Source of the DNA: Himantopus leucocephalus
Lineage: Eukaryota; Chordata; Aves; Charadriiformes; Recurvirostridae
Length of the DNA: 64,000 nt
NCBI GenBank assembly: GCA_003993805.1
Contig: RSEF01000001.1
Span: 95,071,112 to 95,135,111 of the forward strand
Reading direction: 5' to 3'
Shown here in pieces: positions 50,196-63,397 of the stretch. The first letter of the stretch is position 1. Each line of letters opens with the position of its first letter. The notes under the pieces are model-generated. The model did not search any database and was not told the DNA's origin. It worked only from the letters and a program-made list of their open reading frames with translations. A program made the translations under genes and the position numbers.

Positions 50196-50655
50196 CCCCT
50201 GCCTGCCTTGCTGTCACCTGCAGCTCCCACCTCATCTTTCCTTGCAGGGCAAACCACTCTTGTTGAGGACAGCACACAAAAAAAGTCTCAATACTTTGAA
50301 ACATCTAGTTGGTAAGATACAAATACTAGGCTTCCTACAGATAAGCATTACGATCAGAGTAAACTGTGACAAAAGAAAATGTCTTTCTTTGAGTTTACAG
50401 AAAATTACATGCAAAGGAGTGCAGAGTTACTGCTCCACACAGAAAGCACCCCATGTAAAGGACACTCCTGCTGGCTGAAGCACTGAATGTCGTGTAGGTG
50501 GCTGGCTTACTTCAACAGAAAGTGCCAGCCTTTGGCCTACAACTTCCTTCTGAGGAATTCTCTAAGCAGAGTAATTGTGCTACTTGCACAAGATCCGAAT
50601 CATGGCATCGCCCCGGCAGTACAACAAACAGCACATGGGCTCTGCTGGTTTTTTT
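50196..50655. other. Non-coding stretch before CR1
   Basis: No gene or named repeat recognised. Confidence 0.35.
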
Positions 50656-50915
50656 ACAAGCTCAAGAAATGGCCCTGTGTGAACCTCGTGAGGTTCAACA
50701 AAGCCAAGTGCAAAGTCCTACACCTGGATCGGGGCAACTCCCAGTATCAATACAGGCTGGGGGATGAAGGGATTNNNNNNNNNNNNNNNNNNNNNNNNNN
50801 NNNNNNNNNNNNNNNNNNNNNNNNNNNNNNNNNNNNNNNNNNNNNNNNNNNNNNNNNNNNNNNNNNNNNNNNNNTTAAAGGTCCCTTCCAACCCAAACTA
50901 TTCTATGATTCTATG
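50656..50915 (+). mobile_element. CR1 LINE, interrupted by assembly gap
   Basis: The left part (50656-50774) reads in frame as NLVRFNKAKCKVLHL and then YRLGDEG, a conserved stretch of the CR1 reverse-transcriptase protein that lies well before its end. The right part (50875-50915) is the CR1 3' tail, with GTCCCTTCCAACCCAAACTA and then two ATTCTATG-type units. The two parts normally lie several hundred bases apart, so sequence is missing in the gap. A continuous open frame drawn across the N's has no meaning. The copy looks young, like the one at 14731. Confidence 0.85.
50775..50874. other. Assembly gap of 100 N
   Basis: Exactly 100 N's, the usual placeholder for a gap of unknown size. It lies inside a CR1 copy. 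Confidence 0.99.
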
Positions 50916-53900
50916 CTTCTAAGATGAGCATCAAATGGATGTGCAGAAGAGTGGAGCAGGCACAAGAGGGTATGTATATGAATATTCACATATATATATG
51001 CATATACATATGAATGCAAACTAGCCCCAGCCAAAATCACACAGTCCTGTTGTAAAAATGTTAACATCCAAGACCAAATATAGTTCTGGCACGCTGTGAA
51101 GAGCACTGCTGTCATATAGCTGCAAACAACAACAAATGCGAATGATATGCTACACAGCCATAAATCACAGTTTATATGGTAAAGCAGTATCAGGAGGTTG
51201 TTACAGCTCAGACACATCTGCACTGCTGCTGGCTAAAGCACTGTGTCTGAGACACCCAAGGACCTGGGATTCCAGGAAATGCAAAATTACATTGAGAGAT
51301 GACTCTGCCCACTAACACTTAGGCCATATGATAATAACAGTATAATAATAAACAACTCCCAATTAAGTATTGTAATACAAAATGGAAATTCTTATACTTC
51401 CCTAAAAAAGTTAGTTACAGCACAAATGAGGCTATGTTTTGATCGGCTTATACAAGTGGAAATATAGAATAATTCCAGTGACTTCAGCAGAGCTCCAGAG
51501 GATTGACACACCAGTGAAGGTGACATCAAAAATGGTTTAATTGTCCTTTCCATCACTTTGCTTGTTAAGTCTCCATGCAATATACAAAATTATCAGACTG
51601 TGGTAGAAAAGACTGTTCGGGAGTTTTACTGCTCAGAGGGCAAACCAGCACGCTTCCTGCGGAAGCAAGGCTTATAAGGACATGTGGGCTGTCGAAGGAG
51701 AAGATGGAAGACTGTGACATTAGTTTCCTTCTAATTTCCTTTCTATTCTCTTTCTTCTCACAATGTTGGTTGAAAAGGTTAGCCAGTTTAAACTATATCT
51801 GACACAAGTGACAATATTTCAGAGATATTAACTCCACATAGTCAACACTAGCTGTTAAGGAGAGCCCTTGCCAGTGCTTCCCTGCTGATGGGGAGATGGC
51901 AAGGTAAGCTTAGCTTTTCACTGACCCCAGAGAATCCATTCAGGAAGCCACACTTGAAGCCAGTTAGAGGAACAGCCTCAGTTCTTTGGTGTCAATTATT
52001 AGATAATTACCACAAGATGCCAACCATGTTCCCTTAATTCCAGAATTCATGGAGTTATTTTTCTTTTATTGTGTTTACTGTTATTCAGACTATATTCTTC
52101 TGTAATCATGACCCATGATAGACTTTAGGATGGGATTAGCCAATTCAGATAACAGGTCTTCAAACTGGAACTGAGAAAATAACAGCCTCTATTCAGGGAA
52201 TGCATTTCCAGAATTAGTGTTAGACTGTAAATTCTTAGATCTCATGAAATGCAACACAAGAGAACACAGGGAACCCATGGGGAAGACTTCTCTTCCTCTA
52301 CAGGGGCAGCCCAGGGACAATTTCCTGGCTTTCTTGATGGCCAAGCGGATTGTACTGGTAGTTTCATGTTAGTGAGAGAAAAGAAAAAAAAATGGTGGGA
52401 ATATGGTTAACAAATTGTTGGAGAACAGTTTGAACAGCGTATTCATTTCAGACTTCATCTTCTGAGATGCAGTTCCAGGAGTTCATCTTGCCTTACTCTA
52501 GGCACAGGTGTCCTTTGCCTAGGTTGTCTACAGATTCTACCTGCTCTGAAGGCCCTTCTAGGAAAGTCCATGGATTGAATGTATTTGGTTCTTGATGTTG
52601 TTGAAGGGCCCAAAGAATACATGGAAACAGCTGATCAGACAGAAAATACTAAGTATATCCATACTCCCGGCAAGTGTATACTTGAATGTATTTCAAAGTG
52701 CAATAAACGCCTAAGATTTTTCCTTGGCTGTAACAACTGAGTGAGCCCACAGCCAGGCATTTCTGAGGTCACTTCCATAAAAAGGGTGGACAAGTGCTGG
52801 AATTAAGCTTTGAGTCTCAAAGCTGTCCTTAAAATGTAGAGTATGTAGAAGCTCACACACAAAGTTAAGAGACACAGGAACCAGGAACTTGCAACAACGA
52901 TGACCAGCTTGTGAAGGTAAAAACACTGTGGGGCTTGAATTACGAGTATGACACAGGACCCCTCCTGAAGGTGGGAACTCTGAGGCATATATGGAGTTTG
53001 AATCTTTTTTTCTGCCAGTCAGTGGTAGTTTTTATTCATTTATGGGGTTTTATGTGTTAGAGACCTTGGACTCTACAGAATAATATGTCCTGACAATCAG
53101 CTGCGGTTACCTCACTCTTCAAAGGACTTGTGTGTAATGGCAAGAAAGCTGAATGCTGTAATCTGACAATATGGAGTACAGGGACTGGGCTAATGATTCT
53201 GCAAACTTCACCTTTCAACTCTAGCCATGAACAAAGCTAGATGGAGACAGTTGTCTGACACGTGACTGTGGGTACTTTATACAAACCCAAACAATTAATA
53301 CGGATTCCGGACCACTCAGCTCTGGCTGAGCTACCATGTTTTGTAACTTATGTTAATAAAATGTTAATATTATGTCAGAGACTAATTAATTTATCCCTGC
53401 TGTAGACAAAACATAAATGATGTTAAGATCTCATGGAATGAGTTTGCTAGTTCAATGGCAGACAGAAAAGTGGTTCAATGGTAGCTGAGGGAAGCTTGAA
53501 GAAATCCTATATCTGAATAAATTTATCAGTACAAGATTCATTAGTAGAAGCTAGACTGAAAAAAAGGCCAAAATTAAAAATGTTCATAGTTTTGAGAATA
53601 GTTAAATCTGCACAGCGTTATTTAGAGGCCAAGTCCATGAGGTAAATCAAAAAAGATATGCAAGCCACTCATAGTGCATGTGTGCTCGACTACAGCAGCT
53701 AAATTTTATTCCTTGCAGTCTTTCATCAAATTCCTGAGCAGTCCTCTTTAGCATGAAAGAACAATAGACAGTTTTCACACTTCTTGTTCAGGAACATTCT
53801 GAATACATTTCACTTCTTTGTTCAAAGCTCGACTTCACATCACCTCTTCTGCCCTACTGCCAGAGTCTGGGGACAATATGGTGCTTTCCTGAATGAAAAT

Positions 53901-54699
53901 GAGCAGAAAGATGGGGCTTGGATGGGCTAAGTGAGCTAATGCCTGGGTTATAGCTCTCCAGAAATTGATCAGAACAATCCTCAGTCTTGTTTCTGAGTAT
54001 AAAATAATGCAACAAACCACCTTGGGGATGATGATGGCCACACTGAAATAAAAATGTGATTGAACACGGCCCAGATCTCTAGATACCTGCATCTAAGAAA
54101 TGGAGTTATTAGTATCTATGTTTTGGGGGCTGTTCAGGAAGAGAAAGGAATCCAGAAGAACTAAGCACGCCTACTTGCATGATAATTTGAAGTCAGACAC
54201 CATTAGATGAAGGAGTACTTTCTGTTCTGGAGAAGATGAGTTTTTCAAGGCAGAAATTTCCCCGCATATTTCCTCTGTCCTGAAAAGGCTCTGACTGACT
54301 GTTCCTTGTCCACATGCTGATGCTTTCCAGGTGCTGCAAATAGAGGGATGATGCTATTTGCATATGAGGTAAAAAGATGTCGAGCTGAAACTTGCTCATT
54401 CTACTTATAGCTCCATATGTGCTTTTTCAGTCTTGTTCAGTTGCATCAAACATGGCATTGGCAGAGGCACCAAAAATTAGGGGGATGCAGGAAGAGTCAC
54501 AGACCTCTTCAGTTTAAGGGCACGAGGCAGAGGAGCCTTGACCTTTTAAGAGTCACTTCAATATACGCTTCTTTCACCTTGCTTTTGCAATAGTTTAGCA
54601 CCTTCTTTATAGGTACTTCATGAACATATGGTCACCTTCACCATTATCCCATGTAAAATGCATTAGTATAAAAGCATGGGCCATGTCTGGGCCTCTTAC
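50916..54699. other. Non-coding stretch
   Basis: No gene recognised. It contains an AT-dinucleotide-rich patch at about 50983-51012 and a 19-base perfect palindrome (9-bp arms, 1-base centre) at 52806-52824. Confidence 0.4.
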
Positions 54700-54840
54700 T
54701 TGGCTCCAAAACCATGCTTTACTTGTGTGGACTTTGTTTCAGATCAGGAGTATTCCAGGGCCTTGGACTGTTTTTGTTTTGTGTCTTGTTCAACACCGAG
54801 CACACTGAGACTGCTTAACACATAATAAAATAAATAATAA
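54700..54840 (+). mobile_element. Old SINE-like tail
   Basis: The phrase GTGTCTTGTTCAACACCGAG then CACACTGAGACTG, ending in AATAAAATAAATAATAA, matches the layout of a dispersed amniote SINE tail ('TTGTACAGCGCC...CACAATG', then an AATAA-rich end). The family is uncertain (MIR/CORE-like). The left boundary is a guess. Confidence 0.4.
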
Positions 54841-57800
54841 CCCTAAATGAAGAGGAAGCCTTGAACTATGCAAAGAATAAAAGCATTTTCAGAGGTGTCC
54901 TGACAATGTTTTACAGGTTTCAAGCAGCAGTTCGATGGCTCGTGATCAAGGTCTGCTCTTTCAGACTCGGCATCTCTCACCCCAAGACTTTGAAGTGCAT
55001 CTGAGCTGAAGAAAACGTTTTGTTTGTTTGCTGCCAGGGCTTGTGGTCGCCACAGCAGCAGCAGCACTTGTCCCCTTTCTGAGGACAAGAGCCCTTTGTC
55101 TTGCAGCACATTCTGCCGCAGTAAGCACCGGGGCGAGAGCGCACCTCACCTTTTATCCCAATTTCACACATTGGCTTCACAGCATTAATAAATTGGTTTC
55201 GTTTGCCACACATTTGGCAGGAGAATTTTCTAATAACATTTTTATCCCCTTTGAGAACATGAATCACTCACACGCTGAGTATAAAATTACTTCCCTCCCT
55301 CTCCTTATTAAAGGCACCGCACGTTAGCAGGGGTCAGGCACTCAGCCTTGCCAGTGGCAAAGTCAAAAACGAGGGCACGGCTGGGAGGCATGGTTGTAAA
55401 GCTCACTGCTTTTCTTTCTTACGGACAGTGGATAACCTATTTAGCACTCAGAATATATGGTTTTCTCCAGCTGTCAATCCTACCTGGCTGGGGTACAGAT
55501 TGAGAAAATGTGTGAGATTTACCGCGCCACTCACACGGCCGTTCCAAACCAGAAATAAATAAAACATGTGCAGCAGATGTCCGCCCCTGCCGCCCTCGCA
55601 GGGCCACCAGAAGCTCCCCTTGAGCACCCAGCAACCTGCCCACCACCACCCATTTCCCCCCAGCCGCCTCAGAAAAGGTCTTTTCCCGGGAATGGGCATG
55701 TCAGGCGGCACTCGGGTTTCGCCTCAAATATGCCAAAGGGTGGGGAGGTTCAGTCACAAGCCGAAAATCATGGTATTCACAAATTTATAAATCCATCTGG
55801 GTTTGATTTCTGGTTTAAAAAGAAAAAAAAAACAACACTTTTTTTTATTTTCAAAATAATATTTTTTTAAAAGGGAGATCTTTGTTTGACAAAACACATT
55901 AGATGGCATGCAGGTCATGCTATCAGAGCTGATTAAGTATATGATTTGAGAGCATTGTACTCTGATTGCCATTTTGTTCCAAATTCACACCTCCATCAAA
56001 ATGCACCCCTTGAAAACACAGAAGATCTGTCCTCAGATTACCTTTTCTCCCAAGTTCCTGGCAGACACTCCCTGCTATGGATGAAGATAGGGGAAAGACA
56101 AGTAAGAGAGATGGCAAGAACCAGCGTGGACAGGGAGCTGTGAATTCATCCGTGCTGCCAGGTGGGATCACCGACAAGAGGAGGTGACGGGATGAGCATA
56201 AACATAACCTGCCTGAATCCCCGGCGTGGATTTCTGTTGCATCACAGAAACCTGAGGGATGCGCAGGGGAATCCTGCTCACACCACGCTGGTTTTCTTCT
56301 CAAGATTTCACAGGTTACGTGCTGTGCTACCTAATGCAGTCAAGATTTAACTGTTCAGCTGCAGACCTTCAAGATCCCAAGGAGCTTTGCTGGCAAAGGT
56401 ATAGCCCTGTAAGGAATTTAGACATCTTCGTGTTTGGCAGCAGCTTTGCCAGCATTTTGGCATATCCTTGAGCGACCTAGATGACGGTTCTTGGTGGTGA
56501 TGTTTTTCTTTTTAATGAGGCCTTCGTATGTCATTTCTGAATTGTTCAGAGGAATATTCTCACAGAGTGTTACACAGGTATATCTTGAAACTGTTATTTC
56601 AGTGATGACATTGTGCATCCCCCCCATGTTACATGAGAAGGACACCGTGACACCAAATGTCAGCACATTTTTCACCATTTTGTCCTAATACACTACTTGT
56701 TGCATGGAACTTGTCAACAGTTCTCTTAATTACTTTTAATTATTTGGGGAGGGGGAGATTTCATATCCAGCACAGCATGCAAATTGCTTCCTATCAACAT
56801 ATTCATATTTAAATACAGAAACGAAAGGCCAAATTTCGTGAATGCCACTGATAAGCAGTTGTTTAGTGAGCACCAGGTTTAGTGGGCTCCTACACTTTTC
56901 CCTCTTGACCCTTCGAGGCAGGTTGTGCTTTTTCTAGCTTGAGTCATCAGCAAGAAGAGCCGAGCCACCAGCTCACAACAAAAATACAATCGTCTGAGGC
57001 ACCTACCCTCTTCTTCTGCCGGCATGGAAATAACAGCCAGCAGGAGAGCCTGCGCTGCAGCTGTCTGGGTTAGGTTTGATTGGTCAGATAAATCACATTG
57101 TATTGTTTCCATTCCTTTGGCTGAGGGAATGTGTAAGCACTTCAAAACTGAATGCTTATGCATGAGAACTTAAAACTAGTTTACTTAAATGCACACATAT
57201 GTATCTTTGACAATGACTTTTTACAGATTTTCTTGTCAATAAAAGTAAATTGCTTGACTGTTCACAGAAAGTTAACATAAACATAGTCAAAGTGAATTCG
57301 TATTTTAAAATTGCATTTTAGTGTGTGACTGCGCTCAGTGACAACTTTATCAAAAGAAATGATAAAGTCTTTACTGCTGTGACTCCGTGCCAGCCACTGC
57401 ACTGAAGTCATTTCTCTGACCGAGAGCCCTGAACTTTAAGGAATAGCAGAGCAAACACCAAATGCCTATTTCAGAGCAGAGGACTTGCTGATTTACGGCA
57501 AGTTGTGGGTAATGGAATTGTCTCAGCTCATCAGAGGACACAGACACTGTCCAGTTACTTCCCAACTGTGCGAACGCTTTTGTTTCGGGGCTGACAACTC
57601 TATACCTTTTCACCACTTCTCAGGTCCTTTTTCAGGTTGATGGAGAAAACCTTTCAGCGTACAGCAAAAAATCATGCCTTGCTATCTTTCCCAACTCTCA
57701 CACATCCTCGGGAAGCAATCACAGCTGCTCCACAGAAGGGGTCCCAGCACCTCCTGCCTACCCACCCCCTCAGCACCATGAAGACATTAAAGGAACAGGG

Positions 57801-60800
57801 AAAGAGAATAAAAAACCTGAACATTTAGGAGAGGGGCTGGAAGAAAAGGAGCGAAAGACAGGGCAGCATAAGTAGTATTGGAGTTTTGGGGACAATTATT
57901 GATAAGGCATGTATGGGAGTACTGATGAATTAACTCAGGGCAGAATACCTGCTGTGTTTCTAGTTTCTCTGTCTTTGCTGTAAGTCCCAGTTACATGAAG
58001 CTGCCAAGGCAACTCCTCCTCCAGCAGACTGAGCCCGAGGGCACCATCAGCTCCCCGTCGTCTGCCCGTTCCTCCTGTAGGGCCCCTGCAGAGTGAGCAG
58101 CTCCGCTGCAGTGTCACTGTCACTCTTTGCCTTGCTAGCAACAAACTTTGCTTGATCCCCCATGGGTTAACCACGACAGGCAGCTCTTCTGGATGCGTCA
58201 GCATTGCTATGACAGTGGCTGCTAAAGGGACAGAGGTAGGCGGGGGCTAATTCATTTTGTGACATTTAAGATCAATTATTTTTGCCCGGAGACACTCGCA
58301 GACCTGACTGACGAATGGAGTCTAATTTCGTGTAGCTATTGCAAGGTTACCTCAGTCATGATCTATCCTTGATCAACATGGCTGCTTCAGTCGCTGCTTC
58401 CCTTCATGTGTGAAGCAGCTGCCCTTGTTTTCTGAGGATGTGGGGTGGAACTGACACAATTAAAGGTCATCCTCCATCTGGGAAGAGAAAGTTCTGGTCT
58501 ACAGTGAAGCACGGGGGCTGGTTTCCATTTTGTCAGAGTTATGTAATCTCTAAATAAAAAATAATTCTGCTGTTCACTACAAGATCTTGTTGCTTAATGC
58601 TCCCTAGAAATGGCTGCCAGATTCCTGTGTGAACGTAGCGTGTACACAGCATTTTAAAACCTACATGGATTGGAAGTTCTTTAAATTGTAAATGCAAAGC
58701 ATTATTTTATAGAAGGGAGTCTGGTCTTCCGACTGAAAAAACTTAGTGCCTGATTTTCAGAGGTGCTGAATTCCAGTCGAAGCCAAAGGCAGCTGTTATT
58801 GTTTTTGTGCAGCCCCACTGAAAATAAAGTCTACAGTATTAACAGTACATGTTAATAACAGGCATGTTAGGTGCAGGTGAGAGACATGGAAATAAAGTAG
58901 GGACACACAGGATACACAGAGAAGCAAAACTAGACAAAAGGGGAAGCAGTCAAATCTTTAAAGAAAAGCATCAACAACAACCATTGCGACTTCAGATTTC
59001 ATAATTCCAGACTCATAATCCAGCTGAACTACGTTGCAAAACCTGAACCCAAAAGCTTTGGGTTTTCCAATTTAAATATGTATGCCCAAGAGCCAGTGAC
59101 ACAAAACTGCATTTCTGCACAGGATTAGGAGAGTGCACCCTTACTTATTTTAGACAACAAAATTTAATTAACTATTTTTTCCCCTATCCTCACATATGTC
59201 AAAATGCACTGATGTTCGACAAAACGACTAGGCTGCAGTGTTACATCTTCATCCTTTGTATTTGATCCTTCAACTCAGGGTCACCCCTCGAGGAATGATT
59301 TTTTTTTTCTTTACTCACAACAGTGTCTTTTAACTCCTATTGATTTCTTTCCGATTCTGCAAAGGCTGTTTCACTGTGGCCTCTAGATGAGGACTGGAAG
59401 AGTAGCAGAACTACTAAGTTGGAAATCCCCAGTACACATAGGAGTTTCCACGGCACTGCTTACCTGGGCCATCCTGCTTGCTTGAAGAATCTGGTAAAAG
59501 GGCATGGACAATACACTGGAGAAGGTAGAAGGTAATGCTGGACTGCATTATGCCCTGGGAAAGTACTGACTCCTCACCTTTCTCCTGAAGTGGACCCTAG
59601 AGCCTCCTACAAGGACGTTTTTGGGTTGTGCCTTCAGCTTGAGCCTTTCTGTTAAGTTCCCAGATATGTACCCGTTATGTGATCAATAGCTGGATTTCCA
59701 TCAACTGATATGTCCTGTCACATGGCATCATGTGACTTACATGTATCTTTGGGAATGAGGACTGCAGGGATCACCTGCTGGCACTAACCATGAGAACAAC
59801 CCACAAAGCCTGTAACCTGCTCTCTGTACACATGCCTTGAGGGCCTTCAGAAGAGGGTGGCAAGAAATGGACTGCATGCTGGACTAACCATGTGTCAGGA
59901 AATATTTATCTTGCAAGCCATAGTCTGGCCATTCTTGAAACGTGTTAAAGAAGGGCAGCTAATGGTCCTCCAGAATCCATCAGGTGAAGCGCAAAGCTAG
60001 CAAAAAGAAATATGTTACTGGACTGAGCTCTGCTTGTCCAGACCCAGAGGTCTGCTATTTTTAGAAAATGCTTTAATATTCCTCTAATCTCATTACCAAA
60101 ATTTATTTTTCCTAGGCCTAAGCCATGGATCAATAACAGTAAGACCATAAACCTGCACCACATGGGTAGGTTGTCTATGTGGTCAGCATCCTTCACTGGT
60201 GAGGACTCACTGGTAGAAGGCAAAACAACAAAGTCTGTTTCTTCTTTTGCAGCAACAAAGATAACTAAGCTAAATAGAGTTTACTGAGGTTTGCAAGGAA
60301 AAGTTAAGATCTAGCTACAGGTAAAGATGCACGTAAGCTTTTGTTACATCCATTGTGCCTGGCTGTCATTTATTTTGGCGGGAATGCATAAACAGCAAAA
60401 GAAGCTGTTTCTAGAATACAGCTGCCACAAACAGATGCAATCACAGGCTCCGAAGAAAAGGGGCTTAGAGGTCCTGAGCAAAACTAGGATCAAAGGTTAA
60501 CATGGTGGTGGAACGGGCCATGGTAGCACTTTGACCGAGAAACAGGGTAGAAGGAAGAAAACACAATGGCGTGTCCTTCAAATGGATTAAATAGGATCTG
60601 AATTAGAGATCAAATGTAACTGATTTACAGTAATTTGCACAGGATCAAAAAACTTTCACCTCCAAATCCAGAGTGTGTTTGCATCTGTGCCTGCTCTTGT
60701 TCAGGAGCTAACTTATATTCTTTGATGTCAGCATCTTCCCTGTGCATGGATGTCATGTCCAGGATGTCCTCACACAGGAATGTGGGCCAGGTACAGTGTA

Positions 60801-63372
60801 CTTCAGTAGCAGGGAACCTATTCCAATTTAATGCAGACCCCCCTTGTACTGTGCATCCTTTCCTTCTGCACATACAGGACACTCCTGAAAGGTACAATTA
60901 AGGCACAAAGTACCAGCCAGCATGCCTCTCTTGAAACAGAGAAGAACTAAAGGAACCTAAGGATTACAAAACTGCCACAAATTTAGGATTTAAGTGCCCT
61001 GTGTCTTCCTACGAGAAAAACCTTTCATCTTACTTCCCTGCCCACCCCAGTGGTCATGCCGACGTGCTATCTTCTTTAGAAATTTCACATACATAGTTTA
61101 CAGCACAGCATGTATAATTGGTTTTCTTTCACAGACCCTTTAGAAGCGGTACCTGGATTCCCAGAAATCTGTGGATCACAAGTTGAAAGCCAATGACATA
61201 AGGACACTGCACTTCATGGGGAAAGATGAGAAAAGCAGTGGATGAAAGATAGAGAAAAGAAAGTTAAGGTGGGCCAGCCATGTAACAGACTGGTGGCCAC
61301 CAAGTTTGCTTTTAAATTAACGTTTGCTTTGTTTCTATGTATGTATTCTCATTCAAACAGGAATTAGCTTGGGGCATCCCAGTGGTGTATGTCAGCCCTC
61401 AGGTAAGACTCAACGGTCCAGTTACTCCCTCTTCAGGCATGGAAGCCCATTAGAGTGACGGTAACTGTGCCCAGTATTTGCACACTTGTAACATATTTTG
61501 CCACATTATACCTAAAGCTCAGCAAGACTAGATGATAAAATGCTTAAGGGCTGGTTTGGCCATCATACACTTGGAACTGATGTGCACCTATGAGCACCCT
61601 GAAGGTGCTCTGTATGCACCGTTGTGAGGAGAGTTCCACTCTTGCAGCCCTTTGTCATGAGACATTCTCAGCAGCTAACAGACATAGCCAGGAAAGCATT
61701 TTCCTTGCAGTACCATCCCATCACTGACATCACCATACACATACTGAACCCCTCACCCTCTTTACTCCTATTTACTGGGAAGGCCGCATTAGGGAAAATA
61801 GGTCTGGCTTAAAGGAACTTTACTGAAGGAACAAAAGCATGTGGCTCTCCACAAACAGATTACCAAGACAGTAAACATCCAACAGTGTAGAGGGAAATCT
61901 CCACAGTCTTTAGACAGCTGTACAGCTGTCATTAATGAAAAGGAGAGGAAATCTTTTCAAAGTGAAAATATGCCTAGATCTGCCCCTGTACATTAGAGAG
62001 GCAGGAGATCTAAGCATCGGTTTTTAATGAGGTAGAGCCTGAAAGGAATTCCATATATGTTAGGTGATGTAAGGAGCATTCTGTCACAGAACAGAAAGTG
62101 TTGCAACCATGCCTCACTGCATGAATTGAATTACTAGAAAAACAGCCAGAATCCAAATGTGGAAGATACCTCATCATTTAAGATTGTTAAAACAAAACAT
62201 GCGCTGTTGCACGTAATCTTGCACTGGCAATCAAGAAGCGGACTACATTATCTGATGCTTGGGTTCTCATTTACATGCATTTGTATTTGCAGAGATGGCA
62301 TATTCATAAAGACTGAATCTGAAAGGCCACCCTCATATTGCAACTTCTTAGCATCCCTAATATAAATTTCATTAAGCAAGAGATTAGTGTGATTCACTTA
62401 TCCATGCTGCAAGTATGATGTTTTTAAAGTGAGTAAAGAATCTGCAATCTGATCTACCTAACTCTGCTTTGCTGCAAACATGCCAGATATCCTGCACCCC
62501 TGCATGTTGCATCCTTTAGGAACTGCCACCTGTGGTTTAGTGGACTCAAAGTGAGATCCATCTTAAAAAAACAATGGAGATTGTGGGGACAAAAGAAACA
62601 ATTCATATTATTTAAACATGGACATTTTGCTTCTCCATTCTGACAAAGGATGAAGTATCTTGCATTGCTAGTGAGGGGTCATTAAAAAAGGCTGCCCTGT
62701 GTGGCCAAAAGCATGGGTGACTGTACTGGTTACAACAAATATAAATCTCCAGCATGGTCTTATATCCAAAGGGATCCTCTGGGGGAACCATACTAGAAAT
62801 CAAAAGCATTGAAGCCCTGACCCCTGGCTCCAACAGAGGCTGCTCAGAGTGTCATAGCATCCCTGCAAATAGCTGACAGTAGATCTACCTCCCTTTCACT
62901 TAGGCGGAGGACTAGAAGCTCTCCTAAAGCACAGTATTAGAGTAGGGCAATCAAAGACCTAATCAGCAGTGACTGCATCAGGAAGGTGGAAGTCGGGCTG
63001 AGCACGGCACAGGGATACATTTCTCTTTCACACAGACCCTGTACGCTGACCCCCAGTAGCCACCCAGAGTTCAACTTCAGCATCTGACCCAGACCTCCAG
63101 TTTTAACCCAGGTCTCAGAGGGAAGGCTGAACACGAAGCTCTGTGTTGTTGCTACACCTCTGATAGATGTGCTGCAGTATGTCACTGAAAGCCTGACGGT
63201 CGTGTTCCCAAGGGGCACCCAGGCTTCCAGCTTCAGCGAGGTGAAAGGCAGCTGCCATTCGCCCCAGCACCAGCTGGAGAAGCCACAGCAATGTGCAACG
63301 AGTGTCAGCAGTGAAAGCCTCGGGGGCGAAGAGGGAAAGAAACCACGTCACTGTAATGGAACCCTTCCCTGC
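54841..63372. other. Non-coding stretch, possible conserved elements
   Basis: No exon recognised. Parts of 54980-55330, 55890-55990, 57060-57360 and 58250-58570 read like conserved non-coding DNA (dense, varied AT-rich sequence without repeats), but only cross-species alignment could show this. GC-rich DNA lies at 55570-55700. Open frames up to 126 codons (55923-56303, minus) show no domain. Confidence 0.3.
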
Positions 63373-63397
63373 CTGTCTCTCTGTCTGTCTGTCTGTC
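63373..63397. repeat. (CTGT)n microsatellite
   Basis: CTGTCTCT leads into four CTGT units (63381-63397). Confidence 0.8.

Noticed and set aside
50487..50927. 146-codon open frame across the N gap
   Set aside because: The gap is a placeholder; the readable part is CR1 protein and its tail.
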